NCBI RefSeq assembly: GCF_000247995.1
Contig: NZ_BAFE01000019.1
Location: 1-60,119, forward strand
DNA: 60,119 nucleotides
Direction: 5' to 3'
Source of the DNA: Mobilicoccus pelagius NBRC 104925
GTDB lineage: Bacteria; Actinomycetota; Actinomycetes; Actinomycetales; Dermatophilaceae
This document shows, in pieces, positions 33,932 to 42,074 of this stretch; the first letter of the stretch is position 1, and each line of letters begins with the position of its first letter. Under the pieces are notes generated by a model. It saw only the letters and a program-made list of their open reading frames with translations, made no database searches and had not been told where the DNA came from. A program made the translations under genes and the position numbers.

Positions 33932-34411
33932 GTGAGCACCGTCGAAGACCGCCTTGCCGAGTTGAACCTCGTCGTCCCCGAAGTCGTGCCGCCCGTGGCG
34001 TCCTACGTCCCGGCGCAGCGCGACGGCCGTCGCATCCACACCTCCGGGCAGCTCCCCATGCAGGACGGGCAGCTCCTCACGACGGGCAAGGTCGGCGAGG
34101 GCCCCGGGCTCGTCACCCCGCAGCAGGCGGCGGACCTCGCGCAGATCTGCGCGCTCAACGCCATCGCCGCGATCAAGGGCCTCGTCGGTGATCTCGACAA
34201 GGTCGCGCAGGTCGTCAAGGTCGTCGGGTTCGTCGCGAGCGACCCGTCGTTCACGGGGCAGCCGGGCGTCGTCAACGGCGCGAGCGACCTCTTCGTCCGC
34301 GCGTTCGGTGAGGCGGGCGTCCACGCCCGCAGCGCCGTCGGCGTCGCCGCCCTGCCGCTCGACGCGCCCGTCGAGGTCGAGGTCGTCGTCGCCCTCGCCG
34401 AGGACGTCTGA
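33932..34411 (+). CDS. RidA/YjgF-family protein
   Basis: 159-residue protein of the RidA superfamily, members of which hydrolyse reactive enamine/imine intermediates. IHTSGQLPMQDG is near residue 35, the arginine of the active site is in HARSAVGVAALP (about 131-142), and VEVEVVVAL closes the fold. Length and sequence fit the Rv3678c-like subgroup rather than the 128-residue archetype, so deaminase activity is not assured. GTG 33932 has GAAGGAGAA upstream. It is probably co-transcribed with the small gene before it and the Nudix gene after it. Confidence 0.88.
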   Translation: MSTVEDRLAELNLVVPEVVPPVASYVPAQRDGRRIHTSGQLPMQDGQLLTTGKVGEGPGLVTPQQAADLAQICALNAIAAIKGLVGDLDKVAQVVKVVGFVASDPSFTGQPGVVNGASDLFVRAFGEAGVHARSAVGVAALPLDAPVEVEVVVALAEDV

Positions 34412-34458
34412 CCGCACATCTCGACGCCCCCACGCCACACACCCCGGAGGGACACGCC

Positions 34459-35520
34459 ATGACGAGAGACGCCAGATCGCAGGACGCCGCGTCGCGCGAC
34501 GCCATGTCGTCCGACATCACGCCGTTCGACATCACGCTGCACGACGGCGGGCCAGACGTCGTCGTGCGGTGGTTCGAGGTCTCGGAGGATCTCGTCTCGA
34601 TGCTCGGACCGGCGGCGACGGACGGGGGCACGGGGCCGGTCGAGATCGCCGAGGTGGCACCCGCCCGTGCCGCCGCGACGGTGATGGTCGTCCGCGACGT
34701 CGCGGGCCGCGGCGACGCGTCCGCCCCGCGAGCCGTGGGTGAGGGGGCACTCGAGGCGACGCCGAGCGCGGCCGAGGCGCCGAACGTGTCCGACGGGGAC
34801 GCCGTCGAGGTGTTCATGCTGCGACGGCGTGCCTCGATGGCGTTCGCGCCGAACCGCATGGTGTTCCCCGGTGGTGGCGTCGACGCCCGTGACGCCGACG
34901 CCGACCTGCCGTGGGCGGGGCCGTCGCCGAAGCGGTGGGCCGAGTGGCTCGGGGCGATCGACGAGGCGGAGGCGCGTGAGCTCGTCGCGGCCGCCGCGCG
35001 GGAGGTCTTCGAGGAGTGCGGCGTGCTCCTCGCCGGGCCCGACGAGGAGCGTCTCGTCGGGGACGTCTCGGGGGAGGAGTGGGAGGCCGAGCGCGACCGG
35101 CTCCTCTCCCGCGAGCAGTCGTTCGCCGAGATGCTCATCCGTCGCGGGCTCGTCCTCCGCACCGATCTGCTCCGCCCGTGGGCGCACTGGGTCACCCCCG
35201 AGTTCGAGCCGCGCCGCTACGACACCCGGTTCTTCGCCGCCCGGCTGCCCGAGGGGCAGATCCCCGACGACCGCACGAGCGAGGCCGACTCGGCCGACTG
35301 GGTGCGGCCGCGGGAGCTCCTCGCGGCCCTCGCCGAGGGGCGCGCCGCGATGCTGCCGCCCACCGTCGTCTGCGTCGAGCAGGTCGCGGAGGCGCCCGAC
35401 ACCGAGACGTTCCTCGCATGGGCGCCGCCGATGCGCCGCATCATGCCCGTGCTCGAACGCACCGACTCCGGCACGCTGCGCATGCGCGTCGAACTCCCCG
35501 TCGCAGGAGGCCGCCCGTGA
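34459..35520 (+). CDS. Nudix hydrolase (NUDT19-like)
   Basis: 353-residue Nudix-fold protein. After a variable N-terminus (about 1-115, Asp/Ala/Ser-rich, with short repeats around DAxSxDA), the domain shows FMLRRRASMAFAPNRMVFPGGGVD (spread over about 117-141) and a Nudix box whose second half REVFEECGVLL is intact, while the glycine and first glutamate are separated by an insertion (about 145-180). That insertion is typical of NUDT7/19-like members. It probably acts on CoA or nucleotide derivatives. GGAGG precedes ATG 34459. Its stop overlaps the next gene (GTGA). Confidence 0.85.
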   Translation: MTRDARSQDAASRDAMSSDITPFDITLHDGGPDVVVRWFEVSEDLVSMLGPAATDGGTGPVEIAEVAPARAAATVMVVRDVAGRGDASAPRAVGEGALEATPSAAEAPNVSDGDAVEVFMLRRRASMAFAPNRMVFPGGGVDARDADADLPWAGPSPKRWAEWLGAIDEAEARELVAAAAREVFEECGVLLAGPDEERLVGDVSGEEWEAERDRLLSREQSFAEMLIRRGLVLRTDLLRPWAHWVTPEFEPRRYDTRFFAARLPEGQIPDDRTSEADSADWVRPRELLAALAEGRAAMLPPTVVCVEQVAEAPDTETFLAWAPPMRRIMPVLERTDSGTLRMRVELPVAGGRP

Positions 35521-36320
35521 GCGCCGCCCAGCCCCCGTCCCCCGTCGAACCCGGCTCGTGGACGGGCGGCGAGGGGTCGCCCCATGCGGTGGCCGTCCTC
35601 GCGCCCAACCCGTCGCCGATGACCCTCGAGGGCACGAACACGTGGGTCCTCGGCCCTCGGGACGGCCGTGCGTGCGTCGTCGTCGACCCCGGGCCGCCCG
35701 ACCCCGCGCACCTCGCCGCGATCGACGAGGCCGTCGACGGGCGCCGCGTCGAGGCCGTCCTCCTCACCCACCGCCACGCGGACCACTCCGAGGGGGCGGG
35801 CGAGTACGCCGACCGGGTGGGTGCCTCCGTCCGCGCCCAGGGGCCCGGCGTCGACGACCTCACGGACGGGGACGTCATTGACGCGGGCGGGCTCGAGATC
35901 GGCGTCCTCGCGACGCCCGGCCACACGGCCGACTCACTGTGCTTCCTCGTCGGCGCCGACGACGCGCTCCTCACCGGCGACACCGTGCTCGGGTGGGGGA
36001 CGACGATGGTCGCCTGGCCCGACGGACGTCTCGACGACTACCTCACCTCGCTCGACCGCCTCGCCTCCCTCACCGGCAGCGGCCGGGTGCGGCGGTTCCT
36101 GCCCGGGCACGGCACCGCCCTGCCCGACGCGGACGCGTCCGTGCACTTCTACCTCGACCACCGCAGGGAACGCCTCGACCAGGTGCGCCGCGTCGTGGAG
36201 GACGGCGCGACCGACGTGCAATCGGTCCTCGAGATCGTCTACGCGGAGGTTCCCCGCGAGGTGTGGCCCGCCGCGGCCAAGAGCGTCGAAGCCCAGCTCC
36301 ACTACCTTCGCGGGGAGTGA
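35517..36320 (+). CDS. Metallo-beta-lactamase-fold hydrolase (LACTB2-like)
   Basis: 267-residue hydrolase. The metal motif THRHADH gives His85, His87, Asp89 and His90. ATPGHTADSLCF and GDTVLGWGTT supply further ligands, and LPGHGT follows. Corresponds to Rv3677c-type proteins upstream of crp in Mycobacterium. Human LACTB2-like relatives are ribonucleases, but the substrate here is unknown. The GTG overlaps the Nudix stop, so the RidA-Nudix-hydrolase genes form one operon; crp converges on it. Confidence 0.9.
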   Translation: MSAAQPPSPVEPGSWTGGEGSPHAVAVLAPNPSPMTLEGTNTWVLGPRDGRACVVVDPGPPDPAHLAAIDEAVDGRRVEAVLLTHRHADHSEGAGEYADRVGASVRAQGPGVDDLTDGDVIDAGGLEIGVLATPGHTADSLCFLVGADDALLTGDTVLGWGTTMVAWPDGRLDDYLTSLDRLASLTGSGRVRRFLPGHGTALPDADASVHFYLDHRRERLDQVRRVVEDGATDVQSVLEIVYAEVPREVWPAAAKSVEAQLHYLRGE

Positions 36321-36383
36321 GAGCGGTGTGCCGAGCGCGACGCCGGGCGCCGGGGCGTCATGGGAGACGTGGCGGTCGGTGCG

Positions 36384-37061
36384 TCAGCGGCTGCGGCGGC
36401 GCAGGCGCTCGATGTCGATGAGGACGACGGCGCGGGCCTCAAGGCGCAGCCAGCCGCGGCCGGCGAAGTCGGCGAGCGCCTTGTTGACCGTCTCGCGGGA
36501 GGCGCCGACGAGCTGGGCGAGCTCCTCCTGCGTGAGGTCGTGGGCGACGAGCATGCCGTCCTCGGTGGGCTTGCCGAACCGCTCCGACAGGTCGAGGAGG
36601 GCCTTGGCGACCCGGCCGGGAACGTCGGTGAACACGAGATCGGCGAGCGAGTCGTTCGTGCGGCGCAGCCGCTTGGCGAGCGCGGCGAGCAGGCTCTGCG
36701 CGACGGCGGGACGCTCGAGGAGGAACTGCTGGAGCCCCTCGTTGCCGAGACCGAGGAGGCGCGTCTCGGCGACCGCCGTGGCGGTGGCGTTGCGCGGGCC
36801 CGGGTCGAAGACCGACAGCTCGCCGAACATCTCGCCCGGGCCGAGGATCGCGACGAGGTTCTCGCGGCCGTCGCTGCTCGTGCGGCCGAGCTTCACCTTG
36901 CCGTCCTCGATGACGTAGAGCCGATCACCCTGCTCCCCCTCGCGGAAGAGCACCTCGCCGCGTGAGAGCCGCGTGGTGGACATGGAGGCCTGCAGGGCCG
37001 ACACGTCCGCGTCGTCGAGGGCGGCGAAGAGGGGAGCAGTGCGTACGACGTCGTTATCCAC
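36384..37061 (-). CDS. crp: Crp/GlxR-type cAMP-responsive transcription regulator
   Basis: 225-residue global regulator. The cyclic-nucleotide-binding domain (about 10-120) has the phosphate-binding cassette [19 protein letters not shown] long dimerisation helix follows, then a winged helix-turn-helix ([20 protein letters not shown], about 173-192). Closely resembles corynebacterial GlxR and Rv3676. Start is GTG at 37061. A near-consensus Crp palindrome lies 9 bases upstream of this start, suggesting autoregulation. Divergent from nth. Confidence 0.95.
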   Translation of the reverse strand: MDNDVVRTAPLFAALDDADVSALQASMSTTRLSRGEVLFREGEQGDRLYVIEDGKVKLGRTSSDGRENLVAILGPGEMFGELSVFDPGPRNATATAVAETRLLGLGNEGLQQFLLERPAVAQSLLAALAKRLRRTNDSLADLVFTDVPGRVAKALLDLSERFGKPTEDGMLVAHDLTQEELAQLVGASRETVNKALADFAGRGWLRLEARAVVLIDIERLRRRSR

Positions 37062-37069
37062 GTGTCCAG

Positions 37070-37085
37070 TGTGCCAGAGGTCACT
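37070..37085. promoter_or_regulatory. Crp/GlxR-type operator between crp and nth
   Basis: TGTGC-CAGAGG-TCACT matches the TGTGA-N6-TCACA consensus at 8 of 10 specified bases, with exact spacing. It sits between the divergent crp and nth starts, 9 bases from the crp GTG, a position suited to autorepression. Confidence 0.6.
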
Positions 37086-37125
37086 CGACGCGATCCGAGG
37101 ATCTGGCGCGACCTACCCTGGCGGA

Positions 37126-37977
37126 GTGAACACGGGCCCTGACGACGACGTTTCCACGCCGACACCGACGACCGACACCGACGCGACGAGTGCGGCGGGC
37201 ACGGCCGCCGACACCGCCGGGACGACCACGGCGGAGCGGCGGGACGTCGAGTCGCCTCTCGCCCTCAAGCGCCGCGCGCGACGCACGTACCGCGTCCTCG
37301 CCGAGCGGTACCCCGACGCGCACTGCGAGCTCGACTTCAGGAATCCCTTCGAGCTCCTCGTCGCGACCGTCCTCTCGGCCCAGTCGACCGACGTCGGCGT
37401 GAACAAGGTGACCCCGGCCCTCTTCGCCCGGTATCCCGACGCCGAGGCGCTCGCCGGCGCCGACCGTGAGGAGCTCGAGACGCTCATCCGGCCGACGGGG
37501 TTCTTCCGGTCGAAGGCCTCCTCGCTGCTCGGCCTCTCGGCGGCCCTCGTCGAGCGGCACGACGGCGAGGTGCCCGCCTCGCTGCCGGCGCTCGTCGAGC
37601 TGCCCGGCGTGGGTCGCAAGACGGCGAACGTCGTCCTCGGCAACGCCTTCGACATCCCCGGGATCACCGTCGACACGCACTTCGGCCGCGTCGTGCGCCG
37701 CCTCGGGTGGACCGACGAGGAGGACCCCGTCAAGGTCGAGGAGGCCGTGGGCGCGCTCGTGCCGCGCAAGGAGTGGACGATGCTCTCCCACGTCCTCATC
37801 TTCCACGGCCGACGCACGTGCCACTCGCGTCGACCGGCGTGCGGCGCCTGCGCCGTGGCGCGGTGGTGCGACTCCGCGGGCATCGGGGTCGTCGAGCCGA
37901 AGGTCGCGTGGAAGCTCCTCAAGGACACCCCTCCGCCCGGCACGGTCCCCGACCCGTCCGGCGCGGGCGGCTCGTGA
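37126..37977 (+). CDS. nth: Endonuclease III (DNA glycosylase/AP lyase)
   Basis: Base-excision repair enzyme for oxidised pyrimidines. I start at GTG 37126 (283 residues), because the longer frame runs back through crp. The N-terminal about 45 residues are Thr/Ala/Asp-rich. The HhH-GPD core has the catalytic lysine in [13 protein letters not shown] and aspartate in [12 protein letters not shown] [4Fe-4S] loop follows with cysteines spaced C-x6-C-x2-C-x5-C. The next gene overlaps by 4 bases. The order crp-nth-Nudix-marP equals that of mycobacteria. Confidence 0.93.
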   Translation: MNTGPDDDVSTPTPTTDTDATSAAGTAADTAGTTTAERRDVESPLALKRRARRTYRVLAERYPDAHCELDFRNPFELLVATVLSAQSTDVGVNKVTPALFARYPDAEALAGADREELETLIRPTGFFRSKASSLLGLSAALVERHDGEVPASLPALVELPGVGRKTANVVLGNAFDIPGITVDTHFGRVVRRLGWTDEEDPVKVEEAVGALVPRKEWTMLSHVLIFHGRRTCHSRRPACGACAVARWCDSAGIGVVEPKVAWKLLKDTPPPGTVPDPSGAGGS

Positions 37978-38717
37978 CGCCCCGCCCGGCGTGGCTCGAC
38001 CACGCGGCGCAGGAGGCGGGTCGCGCACCCCACGGATTCTTCACGCACGGCCGCGTCGCCGGCGGCGGCCGTCGGCGGAGCGCGGTGCTCCTCCTCGTCG
38101 GGCCCGGTGAGGCCCCGGGGGAGGAGACCGTCGTCCTCACCGAACGTTCGGGCCGTCTCCGCTCCCACGCGGGGCAGGTCTCGTTCCCCGGCGGCGCGAT
38201 CGACCCGGGCGACGGCGGCCCCGTCGACGCCGCCCTCCGCGAGGCCGGGGAGGAGATCGGCCTCGACCGTGCGGGCGTCGACGTCCTCACGACGTTCCCA
38301 CCCGTGCCCGTGCCCGCGTCGGACTCGTCGGTGACGACCGTCCTCGCCTGGTGGTCGAACCCCTCGCCGATCACGGTGACCTCGCCCGTCGAGGTCGCCC
38401 GCATCCTCACGATCCCGCTCGCCCGGTTCGCCGACCCCGCGCACCGCATCACCGTCACCCATCCCGTCGGGTACCACGGTGTCGGGTTCGAGCTGGACGG
38501 CGTCTTCGTGTGGGGATTCACGGCGGCGATGCTCGACCGACTCCTCGTCCTCACCGGGCTCGCCCGCCCGTGGGACGCCGCCGTCACCCGCGTCCTCCCC
38601 GACCGCGTGAGCGGTGGCCGCCCACCCGTCGTCATGCCGCCCGCGCCGGCGTCGGAGGGTGACGCCGACCCGGCCACGCCTGCGGGCACGGAGGTCTGCG
38701 GGGACGACGTCGTATGA
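37974..38717 (+). CDS. CoA-pyrophosphatase-type Nudix hydrolase
   Basis: 247-residue Nudix protein. The GTG at 37974 overlaps the nth stop. [16 protein letters not shown] and [11 protein letters not shown] give the NuCoA motif plus Nudix box of NudL/CoAse-type enzymes, which split coenzyme A into 3',5'-ADP and phosphopantetheine. A Pro/Ala-rich C-terminal tail of about 40 residues is poorly conserved. Equivalent in order to Rv3672c. Translationally coupled to the following protease gene. Confidence 0.88.
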   Translation: MTPRPAWLDHAAQEAGRAPHGFFTHGRVAGGGRRRSAVLLLVGPGEAPGEETVVLTERSGRLRSHAGQVSFPGGAIDPGDGGPVDAALREAGEEIGLDRAGVDVLTTFPPVPVPASDSSVTTVLAWWSNPSPITVTSPVEVARILTIPLARFADPAHRITVTHPVGYHGVGFELDGVFVWGFTAAMLDRLLVLTGLARPWDAAVTRVLPDRVSGGRPPVVMPPAPASEGDADPATPAGTEVCGDDVV

Positions 38718-39910
38718 CCGATCTCGTGGCGGCGGGATGGGGGCTCGACGGGCTCCTCGTCCTCGCCCTGCTCCTCTACGCGGGGGTCGGGTTCGACCGG
38801 GGGCTGCTCCACGTCGTCGGCAGCCTCCTCGGGTTCACCGCCGGTGGGGCGCTCGGCCTGCGGTTCGCACCCGGGCTCGTCGAATCGTGGACGGAGCGGC
38901 TGCCGGGGCCGATGCTCACCGCGACGCTCGTCACGCTCGTCCTCGTGGCCGCGCTCGTCGGGCAGGGGGTGTGCGCCGGCCTCACCCGTCTGTTCCTGGG
39001 GGGACGACGCCGGCCGGGGCCGATCGGCCGTGTCGGGGGCGCCGTCGCGACGACCCTCATCGCCGCGGTGACGCTCTGGCTCGGGGCCGGGCTCGTCCGG
39101 GTCGCCTTCCCGGGCGACGTCGCCCACGTCGTCGACTCCAGCCGCGTGCTCGGCGTCGTCGACACCGCCGCCCCGATCCCCCGCGACCGGATCCTCGACG
39201 AGGCCACGGCCCTGCTCGTGCGGTACGAGTTCCCCCGCGTCTTCGAGGGGGAGGCGCCGCCCGCCCCCACCCACGAGGGGAACCCGCGCAGCGCGAACGA
39301 TCCGGACGTGCAGCGGGCGGGACGCTCCGTCGTCCGCGTCGACGCGCCCGCCCCGCGGTGCGGCGGCATCCAGGAGGGCAGCGGGTTCGTCGTCGCACCG
39401 GGACTGGTCGTGACGAACGCCCATGTCGTGAGCGGCTCGGAGCGGGTCTCGATCCGCAAGGACTGGCTCTGGTCCCGCGCCCGGGTCGTCGCCTTCGACC
39501 CGGCCCGCGACGTCGCCGTCCTCGCCGCCGAGACGGGTGACCTCGCGCCCCTTCCGCTCGCCGACTCCCCGGCGCAGGTGGGCGACGACGCCGTCGTCGC
39601 GGGCTACCCCCTCGGCGGGCCCTACCGCACCGATGCGGCCCGGGTGGGCGCGCACATCACGGCCCGGGGCCGCGACATCTACGACGACCGCGGCGTCGTC
39701 CGACGCATCTACGGCGTCAGGGCCCGCATCCAGCCGGGGAACTCGGGCGGGCCACTCCTCACGACCGCCGGGGAGGTGACGGGGCTCGTGTTCGCCCGCG
39801 CCGAGAACACCCCCGACACCGCCTACGTCCTCCGCCTCGAGGAGGTCCGGCCCGTGCTCGACGAGGTCGGCCGCAGCGAGGTGCCCGTCGGCGGCTGCGC
39901 AGTCGGCTGA
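38714..39910 (+). CDS. marP: MarP-type membrane serine protease (CvpA + trypsin-like)
   Basis: 398 residues. The N-terminal half is a colicin-V-production-like domain with about four membrane helices (about 10-165). The C-terminal half is an extracytoplasmic chymotrypsin-fold protease with His237 (TNAHVV), Asp266 (DPARDVAVL) and Ser344 (PGNSGGP). Cys216 and Cys395 sit where the redox-sensitive disulfide of M. tuberculosis MarP is found. MarP protects the cell envelope under acid and oxidative stress. ATG overlaps the upstream Nudix stop. Last gene of the nth operon. Confidence 0.92.
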   Translation: MTDLVAAGWGLDGLLVLALLLYAGVGFDRGLLHVVGSLLGFTAGGALGLRFAPGLVESWTERLPGPMLTATLVTLVLVAALVGQGVCAGLTRLFLGGRRRPGPIGRVGGAVATTLIAAVTLWLGAGLVRVAFPGDVAHVVDSSRVLGVVDTAAPIPRDRILDEATALLVRYEFPRVFEGEAPPAPTHEGNPRSANDPDVQRAGRSVVRVDAPAPRCGGIQEGSGFVVAPGLVVTNAHVVSGSERVSIRKDWLWSRARVVAFDPARDVAVLAAETGDLAPLPLADSPAQVGDDAVVAGYPLGGPYRTDAARVGAHITARGRDIYDDRGVVRRIYGVRARIQPGNSGGPLLTTAGEVTGLVFARAENTPDTAYVLRLEEVRPVLDEVGRSEVPVGGCAVG

Positions 39911-40257
39911 CGGTCGGGACCCGGCGCTCGGGATCCACTCGTCCTGCGAGGCTCTGCGGTCGAGGCCGTCCCACCCCGTCGTGCCTGGCTCCGAGCCCAG
40001 CACGGCGGCGCCGGCCCCCGCTGGGCCTCCGTGACAGGAGGGCGGTCCCACGGGGCGAACGGCCGGAACGACGGGTTCGTCGTCGCCGTTGCCGAGGCCC
40101 GTGCTGCTGACCAGCGGTGTCGTGGCGCGTCTCTGGAGCAGGAGTCGGGGAGTCCGCCCCCATGGTCGTCTCGACCGCCTGCCAAAAGGGGCCCGGAGAC
40201 GCCGAACGCCCCACCGGATCATCCGGTGGGGCGTTCGGTGCGGAACGGGGGACGAGC
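39911..40257. other. Intergenic region between marP and the Holin-X gene
   Basis: 347 bases without a supported gene. The only clear structure is the terminator hairpin at 40202-40238. Open frames here have atypical composition and no family features. Confidence 0.5.
40202..40238. terminator. Perfect 17-bp hairpin between convergent genes
   Basis: CCGAACGCCCCACCGGA (40202-40218), loop TCA, exact complement to 40238. It lies 20 bases after the Holin-X stop on the minus strand and faces marP on the plus strand, so it may be bidirectional. Confidence 0.75.
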
Positions 40258-40818
40258 TCAGTGCGAGGTGACCTCGGTGGACCCGGTTCCGGCCGTGCTG
40301 CGCGGCGCGGAGGTCGTGAGCTCGTAGTTCGCCGCCTGCGACGGGCCGTGGGTCGCCGGGTCGGCGAGGCGGGCGCGCTCGGTGGCGGCACCGGAGGTGC
40401 TGCGCTTGACGGCGTCGACCGACTGCTTCGTCGTCGCGATGGCACGCTCGGGGGCCGGCTTGACCTTCTTGAGCGACTTGATGCCCATGAGGCCCGCGAT
40501 GCCCGCGATGACGAACAGCACGAGCGTGACGATGAGGTAGGACAGCCACAGCGCGAGCCCGAGGGCGTGCAGCCCGAGGGCGATCGTGTGGAGCAGTAAC
40601 ACGAGGCCGAAGACGGCCATGACGGCCGCGACCACGAGCATCGCCGCGGCCTTGGCGGCCTTGGTGGCGTCGACGGTGATCTCGGCCTTGGCGAGAGCGA
40701 TCTCGTTGCGGACGATGGCGCGGACGTTGTCGATCGCGTCGGCGACGAGGCGGCCGATCGTCGGGTCGGAGGCCCGCGGCGCCGCCGGATCCGGGTTGGG
40801 GGGTGTAGCAGTGGACAT
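40258..40818 (-). CDS. Actinobacterial Holin-X family membrane protein
   Basis: 186-residue protein, annotated elsewhere as phage holin family but found next to marP in actinobacterial chromosomes (Rv3669-like position). It has a soluble N-terminal amphipathic part (about 20-60, LVADAIDNVRAIVRNEIALAKAEI), two membrane helices (about 68-92 and 97-120), and a charged, Ser/Thr-rich tail. AGGAGG lies 7 bases before ATG 40818, so I prefer it over an upstream in-frame ATG. No phage genes are nearby; the role is unknown. Confidence 0.85.
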   Translation of the reverse strand: MSTATPPNPDPAAPRASDPTIGRLVADAIDNVRAIVRNEIALAKAEITVDATKAAKAAAMLVVAAVMAVFGLVLLLHTIALGLHALGLALWLSYLIVTLVLFVIAGIAGLMGIKSLKKVKPAPERAIATTKQSVDAVKRSTSGAATERARLADPATHGPSQAANYELTTSAPRSTAGTGSTEVTSH

Positions 40819-41039
40819 CGGGAACCTCCTGTGCGGGCGTACGCCCTGGTGCATGTCAAGAACGACCTTAGCGAGTCGACAGGGGTGCAGCGAGACCTGG
40901 GGCCGTCGAGCGCGTCGGGTGGCGCCGCCACGGCAGGGGCGTGAGCGGTCGGTTCCCGCGGCGTGAAAGATGCGTGAACAGGGTCGCCGGGGCGGCGATC
41001 CGGTCCGGAGGCCCGCCGCTCCTCGGGGACAGTGGGGGC

Positions 41040-41864
41040 ATGGCGTACGCCGATGCGACCGGACCCATCGCCCTGGCCCACCGTGGCGGCGGGGGGTCGG
41101 CCCCCGAGAACACCCTCGCCGCGTTCGCGCTGTCGACGGGGCTCGGGTTCCGTTATCTCGAGAGCGATCTGCGACTCACCGCGGACGGGCGGCTCGTGTG
41201 CTTCCACGACGCCACCCTCGACCGCGTCACCGACGCCCGGGGGCCCGTCGCAGCCCGGACGCTCGAGGAGCTGCGGCGCATCCGCGTGGAGGGTCGGGAG
41301 ACGATCCCGACGCTCGAGGAGGCGCTCGAGGCGTTCCCCGACACGTACTTCTCCGTCGACCTCAAGGACGCACGGGCGATCGGCCCGCTCGTCGACGTCC
41401 TCCGCCGCCCGGGGGTGGCGGATCGGCTGTGCATCGCAGGCGCCTGGGGCGGGTGGCTGCGGGAGGTGCGCCGCGAGGTGCCTGCGGTGGCGACGACGCT
41501 CGGGTGGCGGTCGCTCACGACCCTCGTCGCGTGCGCGCGGGCGGGGGTGCGTCCGCCGTGGGACATCGCGACGGCGCCGTTCGCGCACGTCCCCGTACGT
41601 CTCGGGCGGGTCCGCGTGCACGTCGAACGTGTCCTCGAGATGGCTCACGGCCTCGGGGTGCGGGTCGTCACGTGGACGGTCGACGACGCCCCGACGATGC
41701 ATCGACTCCTCGACGTCGGTGTCGACGCCGTCATCACCGACCGGCCCGACGTGCTGCGGGCCGTTTTCGTCGGCCGTGACCTGTGGGAGCCGATGAGTAC
41801 ACCGGCCGACGCACTGGCCCCGACGTGCATGTCGCCCGGCGTCGCGCCCGCGGCACCTCGCTGA
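41040..41864 (+). CDS. Glycerophosphodiester phosphodiesterase
   Basis: 274-residue GDPD TIM-barrel protein that would release glycerol 3-phosphate from glycerophosphodiesters. Catalytic and metal residues: His14 (AHRGGGG), Glu41 and Asp43 (LESDLR), His56 (CFHDATLD); VDLKD follows mid-protein and TWTVDD near the end. ATG 41040 is chosen because homology starts just after it; a longer in-frame start at 40941 adds an Arg-rich leader. There is no signal peptide, so it is probably cytoplasmic. Confidence 0.9.
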   Translation: MAYADATGPIALAHRGGGGSAPENTLAAFALSTGLGFRYLESDLRLTADGRLVCFHDATLDRVTDARGPVAARTLEELRRIRVEGRETIPTLEEALEAFPDTYFSVDLKDARAIGPLVDVLRRPGVADRLCIAGAWGGWLREVRREVPAVATTLGWRSLTTLVACARAGVRPPWDIATAPFAHVPVRLGRVRVHVERVLEMAHGLGVRVVTWTVDDAPTMHRLLDVGVDAVITDRPDVLRAVFVGRDLWEPMSTPADALAPTCMSPGVAPAAPR

Positions 41865-42074
41865 CGCCCGCGTGCCTCTCGAGCTCGCCGCAGTACGCGA
41901 GGGCGTCGTCGTCCTCGCCGCAGGCCGTCGCGGTCGACCGGCGTCTCCGCCCCACGCCGCGCCAGGCCGCGCACCCGGCATGATGGAGGGCGGAGACGGG
42001 CACGGCCCGGACGTCGTCGCGGGATCCGCGGCCCGCCCGCCGCGCTCAGGACGACGACCGGAGGAGAAGGCGCG

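Noticed and set aside
40258-40818. Prophage signal from the holin-like protein
   Set aside because: The Holin-X family is chromosomal in actinobacteria and lies next to marP-type genes. No other phage gene is nearby.
41865-42074. Small plus-strand frames between the GDPD gene and pfkA
   Set aside because: About 66 codons, Arg/Pro-rich, with no start signal. They overlap other equally poor frames.
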